This document shows positions 53,450-62,465 of a DNA stretch of 64,000 nt, one piece after another. How positions within the stretch are numbered: the first letter of the stretch is position 1; every line of letters begins with the position of its first letter. The notes below the pieces were generated by a model. The model did not search any database. It was not told where the DNA came from and was given only the letters and a program-made list of their open reading frames with translations. The stretch covers positions 2,108,001-2,172,000 of the forward strand of contig NZ_AP021875.1 in NCBI RefSeq assembly GCF_009688965.1, in the 5' to 3' direction. The translations under genes and the position numbers were made by a program. The stretch is from Desulfosarcina widdelii. GTDB lineage: Bacteria > Desulfobacterota > Desulfobacteria > Desulfobacterales > Desulfosarcinaceae.

Positions 53450-53679
53450 CGCATTGGGACAAGCGTCTTATCAATTTTTAATGCGTTGAATTATCATCGA
53501 AAAAAAATGGCGGACATCGCATTGGACCCATTTTCCCCCGCTTTGCCGACATCGCCCAACCGTGCCACTTCTGGCATGGGCAGCCACATTACAGATTCAA
53601 CCTGTTTTTATCACAGCGTTTTTAGATGGTACGTCACAATTGACGCGGTACGCGCCTTTTGTGACATACATGGCGTGAA

Positions 53680-55827
53680 TCAGCCGATCCCGTGGGCTTT
53701 CATCTTTCTTTGAAGGGTTCTAAGGCCGATGCCCAGGGCCCTGGCGGTCCGGGTCCGGTTCCAGCGATTTTCGGCCAGCGCGGCGGCGATGTGGCGCTTT
53801 TCGTAGGCTGCCACGGCCTCGGGCAGGGCCATGGCACCGTTGACGGCCGTTTCCTCCGGCGGTTCAACGGGTGCAAGGGAGGTACTGCCGGCAAGATCCA
53901 GCCGCTTAAGGGTCACGAACCGGTACAGCACGTTCTGAAGTTCGCGTACGTTCCCCGGCCAATGGTAGTTCATCAGGGTATCCATGATTCTGCCGGTCAG
54001 GGTCGGCCTGATTTTGCGGTCGTAGGCCTTTAGGAAATGATCGACCAGCAGCGGGATGTCCTCCTTGCGTTTTCTCAGCGGCGGCAGATGAATGGGAATC
54101 ACGTGCACCCGGTAAAAAAAGTCGCTGCGCATCTGTCCCGTCTTGACCAGCTCGGTCAGGTTGCGGCTGGTGGCCGCAATGATTCGAAAATCGGGCTTTC
54201 GCACCCTACTGCCCCCCACGGGCGTATACCCGCCGCCTTCGATGGCCCGCAGCAGCTTCACCTGAAGGTCCGGCTTGATCTCCCCGATCTCGTCGAGAAA
54301 CAGGCAGCCCTTGTCGGCCTCGTCCAGCAGCCCCTGTTTGTCCGCATCGGCACCGGTGAAGGCGCCTTTTTTATGGCCGAAGAATTCGCTTTCCAGCAGA
54401 TTCTCGGGAATCGCGCCGCAGTTGACCGGAACGAAGGCGTGGTTCTGCCGGGCACTCATACTGTGGATGGCCCGGGCGACCAGCTCCTTGCCGGTGCCCG
54501 ACTCGCCGTACAGGATGATATTGGTGTCCGACGAGGCGGCCATGAGCATCAATTCATAGATCTCCTGCATGGCCGGGCTCTTGCCCACGATGTCGCCGAA
54601 GCGCTGCCTTTCCTCGATGGTGCTGCGCAGGCGGATATTCTCCTCGCGAAGGTGGGCTTCGCTGTCGCGCAGCGCCTCTTCCATGCGCTTGCGCTCGTCG
54701 ATATCGGCGATCATGGCCTGGCAGTACACCGAGCGGTCCGACAGTTGCACCGGCACGTTGATGCTGTAGTACCAGCGTTTGTCCTTGGGATTTTTCATCT
54801 CGAAGCGGACCCGCCGGCCCTCGAAAACCTGCTCGGCCACACACCACAAACAGGGTGACGATCTTCCGTGAAGGGCTTCGTAGCAGGGCCGCCCCGTGGC
54901 ATCTTCGCCGATGCTGCGGATCAGGTTTTCGTTCATGAAGCGAATGCGATAGTCCCGGTCGATAAAATAGACGGACCCTTCGTAGCCCTCCAGGATGGCG
55001 CTGTAACGTGTTTCCCGGTCCCGCAGTTCCAGTTCGGTCTGTTTCAGGCGGGTAATGTCGATAATCGAGGTGATGCTGCGTCCGGTCTCGCCCAGCATCC
55101 CGACCTTGATGAAGGTGAATTTAACCATTTGGTTGCGGTCGAGAATCCGGCACTCGTATTCGGCGGGCGCGGCGCCTTCCTCAGATCGTCTGGCAAAATG
55201 GTACCGGGTGACCATCTTGCGGTCGCTGGGATGGACGAAGTCGGTCCATTTCATCCGTTTTTCGATCTCCCGGCAGGAGAATCCGGTGAGTTCCTCGAAC
55301 TTGGGGTTGGCCATGGATATGGTAAAATCCTGTTCGACGATCACCGCGGGCGCGCCGGAATGGCGGAAGATATTGCGGTAGCGGTTTTCGGCGGCCGAGA
55401 GGTCCTTACTGCGCTTTTCCACCTGGTGCTCGAGATGGAACTGGTATTCGTTTAGCTGCTCGGCAATTTCCTTTTCCCGGGTGACGTTCCTGACAATGGC
55501 AATGACTTCGTCGGCGGTACATCTCACCAGCCGGGCTTCGTAAAAACAGTTCTTCTGACCAAAGATCAGCGTGTAGTCGATGGATTGCACCAGACCGCTT
55601 TCGAAGGCCGATTCGAGTGTAAAGACGAAACGGGATGCGGTGGATTCCGGCATGACATCTTCGATGCGTTTGCCCAGGTAATCTTCCGCCGGCAGGTAGA
55701 GTTCACTCACCTGGCCTTCGAAACTGCGGAACACATGGTCGCGTCCGATGCGGATGATCATATCCGGAATGGCATCGACAATCGCCCGGTAGGACATGGT
55801 TTCCAGGCTGCAGTGATCGGATTGCAT
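53680..55827 (-). CDS. PAS-domain sigma-54-dependent activator (Fis type)
   Basis: 715 residues from ATG 55827 (AAGGAGG just upstream; longer starts add nothing recognisable). Three PAS regions (~10-130, ~155-280, ~290-400), the third with a C-x-x-C pair (C-L-W-C), then AAA+ with Walker A G-E-S-G-T-G-K-E, sigma-54 loop G-A-F-T-G-A, Walker B G-C-L-F-L-D-E-I-G, R-finger region and a C-terminal Fis-type HTH (R-T-A-R-A-L-G-I-G-L-R-T-L). A cytoplasmic sensor-activator; the signal is unknown. Candidate target: the adjacent 55-aa gene with its sigma-54 promoter. Confidence 0.93.
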   Translation of the reverse strand: MQSDHCSLETMSYRAIVDAIPDMIIRIGRDHVFRSFEGQVSELYLPAEDYLGKRIEDVMPESTASRFVFTLESAFESGLVQSIDYTLIFGQKNCFYEARLVRCTADEVIAIVRNVTREKEIAEQLNEYQFHLEHQVEKRSKDLSAAENRYRNIFRHSGAPAVIVEQDFTISMANPKFEELTGFSCREIEKRMKWTDFVHPSDRKMVTRYHFARRSEEGAAPAEYECRILDRNQMVKFTFIKVGMLGETGRSITSIIDITRLKQTELELRDRETRYSAILEGYEGSVYFIDRDYRIRFMNENLIRSIGEDATGRPCYEALHGRSSPCLWCVAEQVFEGRRVRFEMKNPKDKRWYYSINVPVQLSDRSVYCQAMIADIDERKRMEEALRDSEAHLREENIRLRSTIEERQRFGDIVGKSPAMQEIYELMLMAASSDTNIILYGESGTGKELVARAIHSMSARQNHAFVPVNCGAIPENLLESEFFGHKKGAFTGADADKQGLLDEADKGCLFLDEIGEIKPDLQVKLLRAIEGGGYTPVGGSRVRKPDFRIIAATSRNLTELVKTGQMRSDFFYRVHVIPIHLPPLRKRKEDIPLLVDHFLKAYDRKIRPTLTGRIMDTLMNYHWPGNVRELQNVLYRFVTLKRLDLAGSTSLAPVEPPEETAVNGAMALPEAVAAYEKRHIAAALAENRWNRTRTARALGIGLRTLQRKMKAHGIG

Positions 55828-56202
55828 GGGCCTCCTTGACACCCCGTATGGTTCAATAAAGCGAAATGAAATCGTGCCACACCCGTCGCAGTATGTCAAT
55901 ATTGTCGCAGATACCAATTCGGATAGCGTCGCGGTCTCTTCTTGCCGTGCTCAAAATCCGAATATAAAGATCGGTTATTGCGTTCGAATAAATTTGAAGC
56001 GTTTTGTTCTGTGAATATCAATTTCAGATAATAAAGTGCTCACTTTTATGTTTCTTTTTTGCATCAAACTCACCTGAAATGATTGCTTTCGAAAATATAA
56101 TAATCCCTTTTTTAAGTTATACCTTGATTTTTTTTTCATAGTGTTAATAATGGAGAAACACAACTTACCATTCATCATTTATCTATTAAAAAGGAGACAC
56201 GA
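55828..56202. other. AT-rich intergenic region before the AbrB-like gene
   Basis: 375 bp without a gene. Near its end, TTGATT (56124-56129) and AATAAT (56146-56151) are 16 bp apart and could form a sigma-70 promoter for the AbrB-like gene. Otherwise nothing notable. Confidence 0.4.
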
Positions 56203-56532
56203 ATGCCAGCTAAAAAGAAAGTGGATGGGGACAAATTAATCAAAATGGCTGAAAGCGGAAAAAACCAGAAAGAGATCATGAAGGCGTTCAAGTTCAACAC
56301 TGCGGCGCAGTTTAAATCGTATCTGCTCGATGCATATATGAACGCTGGCAAAGTTCCGGAAGTTAAAACCGGTCGTGGCAAAGCCAAAGCCAATACGAGT
56401 AAGGAAGTGGTGATCAGAAAAACAGGCAGTGCGGTGATTTCAAAAGCATTGATCGACGAAATGGGTTTTAAAGAAGGCGACAAGTTTGTCGTCCGTAAAA
56501 CCAAATCGGGGATATCTTTGAAGCAGATATAA
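56203..56532 (+). CDS. AbrB/SpoVT-like DNA-binding protein
   Basis: 109 residues. N-terminal part (V-D-G-D-K-L-I-K-M-A-E-S-G-K-N-Q-K-E-I-M-K-A-F) looks like a small HTH. The C-terminal part (V-V-I-R-K-T-G-S-A-V-I-S-K-A-L-I, then G-F-K-E-G-D-K-F-V-V-R) is a swapped-hairpin AbrB fold. Rich in Lys, as expected of a DNA-binding protein. AAAAAGGAG lies before the ATG. Monocistronic with a strong terminator. Likely transcription regulator; target unknown. Confidence 0.75.
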   Translation: MPAKKKVDGDKLIKMAESGKNQKEIMKAFKFNTAAQFKSYLLDAYMNAGKVPEVKTGRGKAKANTSKEVVIRKTGSAVISKALIDEMGFKEGDKFVVRKTKSGISLKQI

Positions 56533-56580
56533 CCTGAATGCAGCGATTTCGATTTCAGGACTCGTTCATAAGCTTCCTGG

Positions 56581-56624
56581 AAATAAAAATGCAGGTCTTT
56601 TAACAGGCCTGCATTTTTATTTTT
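56581..56624 (+). terminator. Strong bidirectional terminator
   Basis: Arms 56581-56595 and 56608-56622 are perfect 15-bp complements, A-rich on the left and T-rich on the right (GCATTTTTATTTTT). It can end the AbrB-like transcript, and epmA from the other side. Confidence 0.85.
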
Positions 56625-56779
56625 AACCGTACTTGAAAAAGTTCCCTTTGTCCAAACTACCGCTTTTTTATTCTGTCATTTTCCTTGAGCCAATCGTTTA
56701 AAATCGGATATGGATGTCACTTCGTATCGTTTTATAATAGAAATTTTTGTCAGGACTTGAAAACGCTTTTACAAAGCCG

Positions 56780-57757
56780 TTACAACTCTTCCGGCGTAAA
56801 CGCCACGACCCCATCGATGGAGGCCGCATCGGCAAGCAGCATCACCAGCCGGTCCAACCCCAAGGCATTGCCGGCGGCCGGCGGCATGCACGCAAGGTCC
56901 CGTAAAAAGGGTTCGGCGGGGGGGTAGGCACTGCGCCCCAGCTTTTCGCGGGTACAATTTTCGGCGGCAAAGCGCTCACGTTGCTCTTTCGCGTCGGTCA
57001 GCTCGCTGAAGGCGTTGCACAATTCCAGCCCTGCAATATATAGTTCGAACCGTTCGGCAACCGATGGATCTTCCGGTTTACGCCGCGCCAGGGCGCCGCA
57101 GGCGGCCGGGTAATCGTAGAGGAATACCGGCCTTGCCAAGCCGAGCTGCGGTTCGATATCGATGCCCATGACTTCGTCGAAACAATCGCGTTCCAGAGCC
57201 TGACCGGCGGTCATCCCCCCGAAACGCCGGAAGGCCGCATCCACGGTGAGACGCTCCCAGGGAGGAGAGAGATCCACGGCATGGCCCTGGTAAACCAATC
57301 GGGGGCTGCGGTCCAGGCGGCCTAACACAAAGCCGATCAATTCCTCGCACTGGCGCATCAGGTCCAGATAATCCCAACCCGTGGCATACCATTCCAGCAG
57401 GGTCATTTCCGGAAGATGACGACCGCCGCGTTCGCCTTTGCGAAAACAGCGGCAGATCTGGAAGATCCGCTCGCAACCGGCGGTCAGCAATCGTTTCATG
57501 CACAGTTCCGGCGAGGTGTGCAGGAACCAGTCTCCCGATTCCTGAGCATCGATGTGGGCTTCCGGTGCCGGTGCGGGAATCCGTATGGGGGTTTCTACCT
57601 CCAGAAAACCCTCCCGGACAAAAAAGGCCCGCACGGCGTCGATCGCACGGGCCCGCAAATGAAGGTTGGATTGGATGTCGGCTTGTCGGCGAAGGGCCAT
57701 GGCGCTTTTGCAGGAAGGGCCGCGTCTCTGGTCTTCGTTTCCCGTGAAAAACGTCAT
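56780..57757 (-). CDS. epmA: Elongation factor P lysine beta-lysyltransferase
   Basis: 325 residues, a truncated class II lysyl-tRNA synthetase without the anticodon-binding domain (PoxA/GenX/EpmA). It attaches beta-lysine to EF-P. Motif 1 region F-L-E-V-E-T-P-I, motif 2 F-Q-I-C-R-C-F-R-K-G-E-R-G, E-M-T-L-L-E-W-Y, and motif 3 G-L-D-R-L-V-M-L. Start overlaps the stop of the deacetylase gene (ATGA), an unusual pairing. EF-P and the EpmB aminomutase are not in this window. Confidence 0.9.
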   Translation of the reverse strand: MTFFTGNEDQRRGPSCKSAMALRRQADIQSNLHLRARAIDAVRAFFVREGFLEVETPIRIPAPAPEAHIDAQESGDWFLHTSPELCMKRLLTAGCERIFQICRCFRKGERGGRHLPEMTLLEWYATGWDYLDLMRQCEELIGFVLGRLDRSPRLVYQGHAVDLSPPWERLTVDAAFRRFGGMTAGQALERDCFDEVMGIDIEPQLGLARPVFLYDYPAACGALARRKPEDPSVAERFELYIAGLELCNAFSELTDAKEQRERFAAENCTREKLGRSAYPPAEPFLRDLACMPPAAGNALGLDRLVMLLADAASIDGVVAFTPEEL

Positions 57758-59079
57758 TGCGGTGTCTGGCTTTTCTCCTCGATCACATCCCGGGCTCGAT
57801 CCTGGAGATAAACCTTGTCATAGGCGGCGACGTCGGCCTCCTCGTACCAGTCTCGCCCCTGGCTCTGGCAGGCCGCACAGGCGTTGCGGGGAATGTGAAC
57901 GGCCAGCACATGCTTTTTCCCCCGGGCGGCGGAGTCGATTCTCAGGGCACCGCCGCAGTTGTCGCAGACCCGCACCGTCTCCTTTTGATGCTCGTGGATG
58001 TTGTCCGTATCGTAGTAAATATTGCGGTCCCGGTCGATGAACGTGTAATCCGCCCGATACATCTCTCCCAGGTAGCGCCGCTGCTGCCAGTTTTCCAGCA
58101 CCTTGTCGCATGTCTTTTCCACCCAGCGGGTCACCTCGGGGGCCTGGCGAACCCGGGCCGGATTGTAATCAGGCTCTTTGAGATGGCTGAAATCCATCCC
58201 GGCCATGGCCAAGATGATGCCGGCATTCACATAGGGCAGCGCGCCTTCGATGGCGTAGCCGCCCTCCAGTACCGCGATGTCGGGTTTGAGCATGTCGGTG
58301 AGCCGGGCGTAGCCCTGGGCCGAGAAATTCATGTTGGTAATGGGATCCGAGTAATGGTTGTCCTGCCCGGCGGAGTTGACGATGACCTCCGGCTGGAATT
58401 CGTCCAGGATGGGCAACACCACTTCGGAAATGGCATGCAGGATTCCCTCTTCGGAGGTGTTGGGCGGCAGCGGGATGTTGATGGTGGTACCCGCCGCATT
58501 GGGTCCACCCAGTTCACTGAGGAAACCTGATCCGGGATACAGTGTGCGGCCATCCTGGTGGATGGAAATGAAGAGGGTGTCCGGGTCGTGCCAGTAGATG
58601 TCCTGGGTTCCGTCACCGTGGTGGCAATCCGTATCGACGATGGCCACCCGCTTGATGCCGTAAGCCTGGCGCATGTACTCGATCATGATCGCTTCGATAT
58701 TGACGTTGCAAAATCCCCTGGAACCATGGACCACGCGGTTGGCATGGTGGCCCGGCGGCCGCACCAGGGCGAATCCGTGCTGCACCTTCTTGTCCATCAC
58801 CGCCATGGCGACGGTCTTGGCCCCGCCGGCACTGATGAAATGGGATTCGGTCATGACGGCCCACAGGTCCGGTACGCAAAAATGGACCCGCTGCACATCT
58901 TTTTTGGTCACCAGGTCGGGCTTGTATTCGACGATGCCTTCAATATCGAGAATGCCCTCTTCGAACACCTGGTCCTGGGTGTAAAGCAGCCGTTCTTCCC
59001 GCTCAGGGTGGGTTGGACTGATGGCCCAGTCAAAGGCGGGGAAGAAGACCAGTCCGATTTTGTTTTTGGCGCGCAGCAT
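57754..59079 (-). CDS. Histone deacetylase-family (class II-type) amidohydrolase
   Basis: 441 residues from ATG 59079 (longer start 59148 adds an unrelated Asn/Lys tail). Catalytic features of the HDAC/AcuC/acetylpolyamine deacetylase family: R-P-P-G-H-H-A (His-His dyad), D-T-D-C-H-H-G-D-G-T-Q (zinc Asp and His), and a later Asp in A-G-Q-D-N-H. The C-terminal ~100 residues carry two CxxC pairs (C-D-N-C-G, C-A-A-C), an added zinc ribbon not found in AcuC. It removes acetyl groups from protein lysine or a small amide; substrate unknown. Coupled to epmA. Confidence 0.9.
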   Translation of the reverse strand: MLRAKNKIGLVFFPAFDWAISPTHPEREERLLYTQDQVFEEGILDIEGIVEYKPDLVTKKDVQRVHFCVPDLWAVMTESHFISAGGAKTVAMAVMDKKVQHGFALVRPPGHHANRVVHGSRGFCNVNIEAIMIEYMRQAYGIKRVAIVDTDCHHGDGTQDIYWHDPDTLFISIHQDGRTLYPGSGFLSELGGPNAAGTTINIPLPPNTSEEGILHAISEVVLPILDEFQPEVIVNSAGQDNHYSDPITNMNFSAQGYARLTDMLKPDIAVLEGGYAIEGALPYVNAGIILAMAGMDFSHLKEPDYNPARVRQAPEVTRWVEKTCDKVLENWQQRRYLGEMYRADYTFIDRDRNIYYDTDNIHEHQKETVRVCDNCGGALRIDSAARGKKHVLAVHIPRNACAACQSQGRDWYEEADVAAYDKVYLQDRARDVIEEKSQTPQ

Positions 59080-59179
59080 AGCGGGTCCTGGTTTGTTGGT
59101 TTGGGGTTTGGCGTTTATGGTTTTGGGTTGTTTCCATTCAAGGTTCACCGTTCACTGATCACTTTTCCCCGGTCCTCTC

Positions 59180-60874
59180 TCATACAAAACGATTGTCCGT
59201 AAACTTCTCGGTGACTGGATCATAACCGTGAATCAGCCCCGGCTTGACCTGGGCCCTCACCCGGATGTTTTTTCCGGTGGTGTAAAAACCGCGCACCATA
59301 TTAAAGGACATGGCCTCGATGACTTCCAGTTCCAGGTGGTCGGGGTTGGCACCCCTGGCAATGGCCTTGCGGCGCAACAAATCGAGGGCGTCGTTCACGG
59401 CATCTTCCTGGCTGTAGTTCGAAGGAATGGGCTGCGTGAAATTCTCTTCCGGTGCGGCCGCGATTTCCCGCTCCGTATCGGCAAAAAGGGCCACTTCGCA
59501 GGTGGTGCGGGCCAGGCCCGCGCCGATGGCATTGGCCACCGTCCAGCGGGGAACCACCTTGACCCGGTTGTCGCTGAAACGCTCCAGTCCTTTGGCAAAC
59601 CAGGGGGCCGGTCCGCCCAGCACCAGAATATAGCGGGGTTGCAGGCGACTGCCTTCCCAAAGTTCGTGAACCGTATAGACCGGCTTGGCATTGATGCGCG
59701 CGATCATGCGATCGGCTTCTTTCAGAATCGTCCGGCAGGCCTGTTCGAAAACCCGTTCGGCCGCATCCTGAACGTCGGTCCCCAGAGCGTCCGCGATCGT
59801 CTGCATCCCTTCCTTCGCCTTGTCCAGGTCGCCGTTTTCGCCGAGTCCCAGCAAAAAGATGGCATCCGTAGGCGTCGGCACCGGTCCGCCGTAAGCCATG
59901 GCTACCCCCAGGCGATCGGGACCAATGTGAATCCGTCCGTCCACGACCCGCACGGCGCTGTCTCCGCCGATACCGATGGAAATCGTATCCAGCGAACGGA
60001 TCAGGGTCTTGTGGTCGCCGATGCTGATCCCCAACGGATCCAGCAGCGGCACGCCGTTGACCAACACCGCCATATCCGTGGTGGTGCCGCCGATATCCAG
60101 CACCAGGCACTCTTCATCTTTTGGAGCAAAAGCGACCGACCCCATCACGCTGGCCGCCGGGCCGGAAAGGATGGTCTGGGCCGGATGGTCGATGGAGGCT
60201 TCGAAACGCATATTGCCGCCGTCGGGCTTAAGAATGCGGATGGGCACCTTGAGCCCTTTCTGGGCCAGCGAGTTAAGGACGGCTTCAAAAAATTCCTTGT
60301 GGATGGGATAGATGGCTGCATTTAAAAAAGTCGTGGCTATGCGGCGCGGAAAGTTGAGCAGACCGGCAACGCGATGCCCTAAAAACACCTTTTCGAACTG
60401 ATCGCCGATCTGCTCGCCGATGGCCAGTTCGTGGGCCGGATTGCGGGTGGAGAATTTGGAGACCACTCCCACGTGACGGATGCCTTTTTTCTTCATCTCC
60501 TCGGCCACCGCACTTACCTGATCGGCATCGATGGGAGCCACTTCGCGTCCCCGGTGATCAATGGCACCGGCCACGGGGAAGTAGTGCTCGCCCGTGCGGA
60601 ACAGTTCGGGGTCCATTCCCGGCCCGGAAGAAACGATCATGCCCACTTCCGGAATTCGCTGCTGCACGACGCGGTTGGTGGCCAGGGTGGTGGACAGTAC
60701 CGCCCGGCGGATTTGATCGGGATCGATGCCTTCGGTAATCTGTTCCAGGCCCTTCAGCACGGTGGCAAACAGGTCCACCGGATTGGTGGGCACCTTGATC
60801 TGTCGCACCAGCCCTTCCTGCCCGAGAAGGACCACATCCGTATGGGTACCGCCGACGTCCAGCCCGATGATCAT
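59180..60874 (-). CDS. Hydantoinase/oxoprolinase-family protein (HyuA-like)
   Basis: 564 residues of the ASKHA-fold hydantoinase A/5-oxoprolinase/acetone carboxylase beta group. N-terminal phosphate loop G-L-D-V-G-G-T-H-T-D (1-12), later D-I-G-G-T-T-T-D-M-A and S-I-G-I-G-G-D-S-A-V-R-V. Shorter than HyuA (~690) and no HyuB partner is adjacent, so it is a stand-alone version. Leftward with the deacetylase and epmA (gap ~100 nt). Reaction uncertain: ATP-dependent ring opening or carboxylation are the family options. Confidence 0.85.
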   Translation of the reverse strand: MIIGLDVGGTHTDVVLLGQEGLVRQIKVPTNPVDLFATVLKGLEQITEGIDPDQIRRAVLSTTLATNRVVQQRIPEVGMIVSSGPGMDPELFRTGEHYFPVAGAIDHRGREVAPIDADQVSAVAEEMKKKGIRHVGVVSKFSTRNPAHELAIGEQIGDQFEKVFLGHRVAGLLNFPRRIATTFLNAAIYPIHKEFFEAVLNSLAQKGLKVPIRILKPDGGNMRFEASIDHPAQTILSGPAASVMGSVAFAPKDEECLVLDIGGTTTDMAVLVNGVPLLDPLGISIGDHKTLIRSLDTISIGIGGDSAVRVVDGRIHIGPDRLGVAMAYGGPVPTPTDAIFLLGLGENGDLDKAKEGMQTIADALGTDVQDAAERVFEQACRTILKEADRMIARINAKPVYTVHELWEGSRLQPRYILVLGGPAPWFAKGLERFSDNRVKVVPRWTVANAIGAGLARTTCEVALFADTEREIAAAPEENFTQPIPSNYSQEDAVNDALDLLRRKAIARGANPDHLELEVIEAMSFNMVRGFYTTGKNIRVRAQVKPGLIHGYDPVTEKFTDNRFV

Positions 60875-61075
60875 AGCGCCATCCTGATTGGAGTTTAGAT
60901 TTCACTGTGGGAACGGGAGGCTTAGACTATCTAAAATCAGGGTCGGTGTCAACACTAGCAGCGGGTCCAAAAGCCGCTAAATGCAAGAATTTTTTAAACC
61001 TTCCAAGCGGACCGGTCGGACGGTGTCCCGGCTCTGGGGCTGCCGATCAGCCATGGCGCCATGTGTAAAATACTA

Positions 61076-61105
61076 TTGACTATCTCCAAGGGCCTGGGAT
61101 AAATG
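61076..61105 (+). promoter_or_regulatory. Candidate sigma-70 promoter of hisS
   Basis: TTGACT (61076-61081) and TAAATG (61100-61105) with 18-bp spacing, about 46 nt before the hisS start. Only a moderate match. Confidence 0.35.
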
Positions 61106-61151
61106 TTTTCGTTTACGCATAGATGACGAATCAGTAAAAGGCGTTAAACCA

Positions 61152-62417
61152 ATGAGTCAACCCAGCATCCAACTGATCCGTGGGTTCAAAGACATTCTGC
61201 CCGGCGAAACCGAACTGTGGCAGCACATCGAACGCACGGCCATCGACCTGTTCGAAGATTTCGGTTACCGCGAGATCCGCATCCCCATCATGGAAAAAAC
61301 CAACCTGTTCGCCCGCAGCATCGGGGAAGATACGGATATCGTGGAAAAGGAGATGTACACCTTTACCGACCGCGGGAAGGATCTGTTGACCCTGCGACCC
61401 GAAGCCACGGCATCCATCTGCCGGTCTTACATCCAGCACAAGATGTACGCCCAGGACCCGGTCCGCAAATTCTACACCATCGGCCCCATGTTTCGGCGCG
61501 AACGGCCCCAGAAAGGCCGCTACCGCCAATTTTACCAGATCGATGCGGAAATTTTCGGCGTGGCCGCGCCTTTCGCGGATGTGGAGTTGATCCTTTTGCT
61601 GCGCACCTTATTCGAACGTTTAGAAGTGACCGACACCACGGCCCATGTCAATTCCCTGGGCTGCCCTGTCTGTCGTCCCCGCTTTAAGGAAGCCCTGACC
61701 GGCCTCCTGGACGCCGCGGCACCCGTTTTGTGCAGCGACTGCCTGCGCCGCAAAGACCGTAATCCGATGCGGGTTCTGGACTGCAAGGTCCCCGGATGCC
61801 GGGAGGCCATGCAAGGGGCGCCTTCGATCATCGACTACCTGTGTGACGATTGCCGCGCGCATTTTGCCACGGTCACGGATACATTGGCCCAACTGGGCGT
61901 ACCTTTCGAAGTGGACAAACAGTTGGTCCGCGGACTGGACTACTACACCCGCACCGCTTTCGAAATTCAGACCGGAGCTTTAGGCGCCCAGAGTGCCGTG
62001 GCCGGCGGGGGACGCTACGACGGACTGGTCGGATCCTTGGGGGGCCCCGAGATCCCGGCCATCGGATTCGCCATCGGTTTCGACCGCCTGGCGGAAATTG
62101 TTGCGGCCACATCGCCGGTGGCCGTCCGCCCCCCGCAACTGTTCATCGCCGCCCTCGGCGAAACGGCGCGGGCCAAAGCCTTCCAATGGGCCACCACGCT
62201 GGGAACCGCGGGGATTGGCATTGCCATGGAATACGGCGAAAAAAGCCTCAAGGCCCAGATGAAGCAGGCCAACCGCCAGGGTGCCGGACAGGTGCTGATC
62301 GTTGGAGAAAGCGAGTTGCAGGCCGGCAACGCGGTGCTGCGGAACATGGCCGACAAGACCCAGGTCGAAATTCCCATCGAGGGCATCGTTGAAAAGCTGA
62401 TTCAGACGTTCGCCTGA
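61152..62417 (+). CDS. hisS: Histidyl-tRNA synthetase
   Basis: 421-residue class II aminoacyl-tRNA synthetase charging tRNA-His. Motif 1 near I-P-I-M-E, T-L-R-P-E-A-T-A (motif 2 start), F-R-R-E-R-P-Q-K-G-R-Y-R-Q-F (motif 2), histidine-A peptide L-V-R-G-L-D-Y-Y-T-R-T, and G-G-R-Y-D-G-L with motif 3 A-I-G-F-A-I-G-F-D-R-L. C-terminal anticodon domain from about residue 330. Followed at 48 nt by aspS, the usual arrangement. Confidence 0.97.
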   Translation: MSQPSIQLIRGFKDILPGETELWQHIERTAIDLFEDFGYREIRIPIMEKTNLFARSIGEDTDIVEKEMYTFTDRGKDLLTLRPEATASICRSYIQHKMYAQDPVRKFYTIGPMFRRERPQKGRYRQFYQIDAEIFGVAAPFADVELILLLRTLFERLEVTDTTAHVNSLGCPVCRPRFKEALTGLLDAAAPVLCSDCLRRKDRNPMRVLDCKVPGCREAMQGAPSIIDYLCDDCRAHFATVTDTLAQLGVPFEVDKQLVRGLDYYTRTAFEIQTGALGAQSAVAGGGRYDGLVGSLGGPEIPAIGFAIGFDRLAEIVAATSPVAVRPPQLFIAALGETARAKAFQWATTLGTAGIGIAMEYGEKSLKAQMKQANRQGAGQVLIVGESELQAGNAVLRNMADKTQVEIPIEGIVEKLIQTFA

Positions 62418-62465
62418 ACCGACACCTAATATAATTTTAAATTGCTGTTCGAAAGGAGCATTCCA

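Noticed and set aside
53553-53573. Second TGGCACGG on the minus strand as a sigma-54 promoter
   Set aside because: The -12 GC would be one base too close (TGGCACGGTTGGGC), so the strict sigma-54 spacing is not met.
59228-60325. 365-codon plus-strand ORF opposite the HyuA-like gene
   Set aside because: Antisense shadow; no ribosome site and no recognisable motif.
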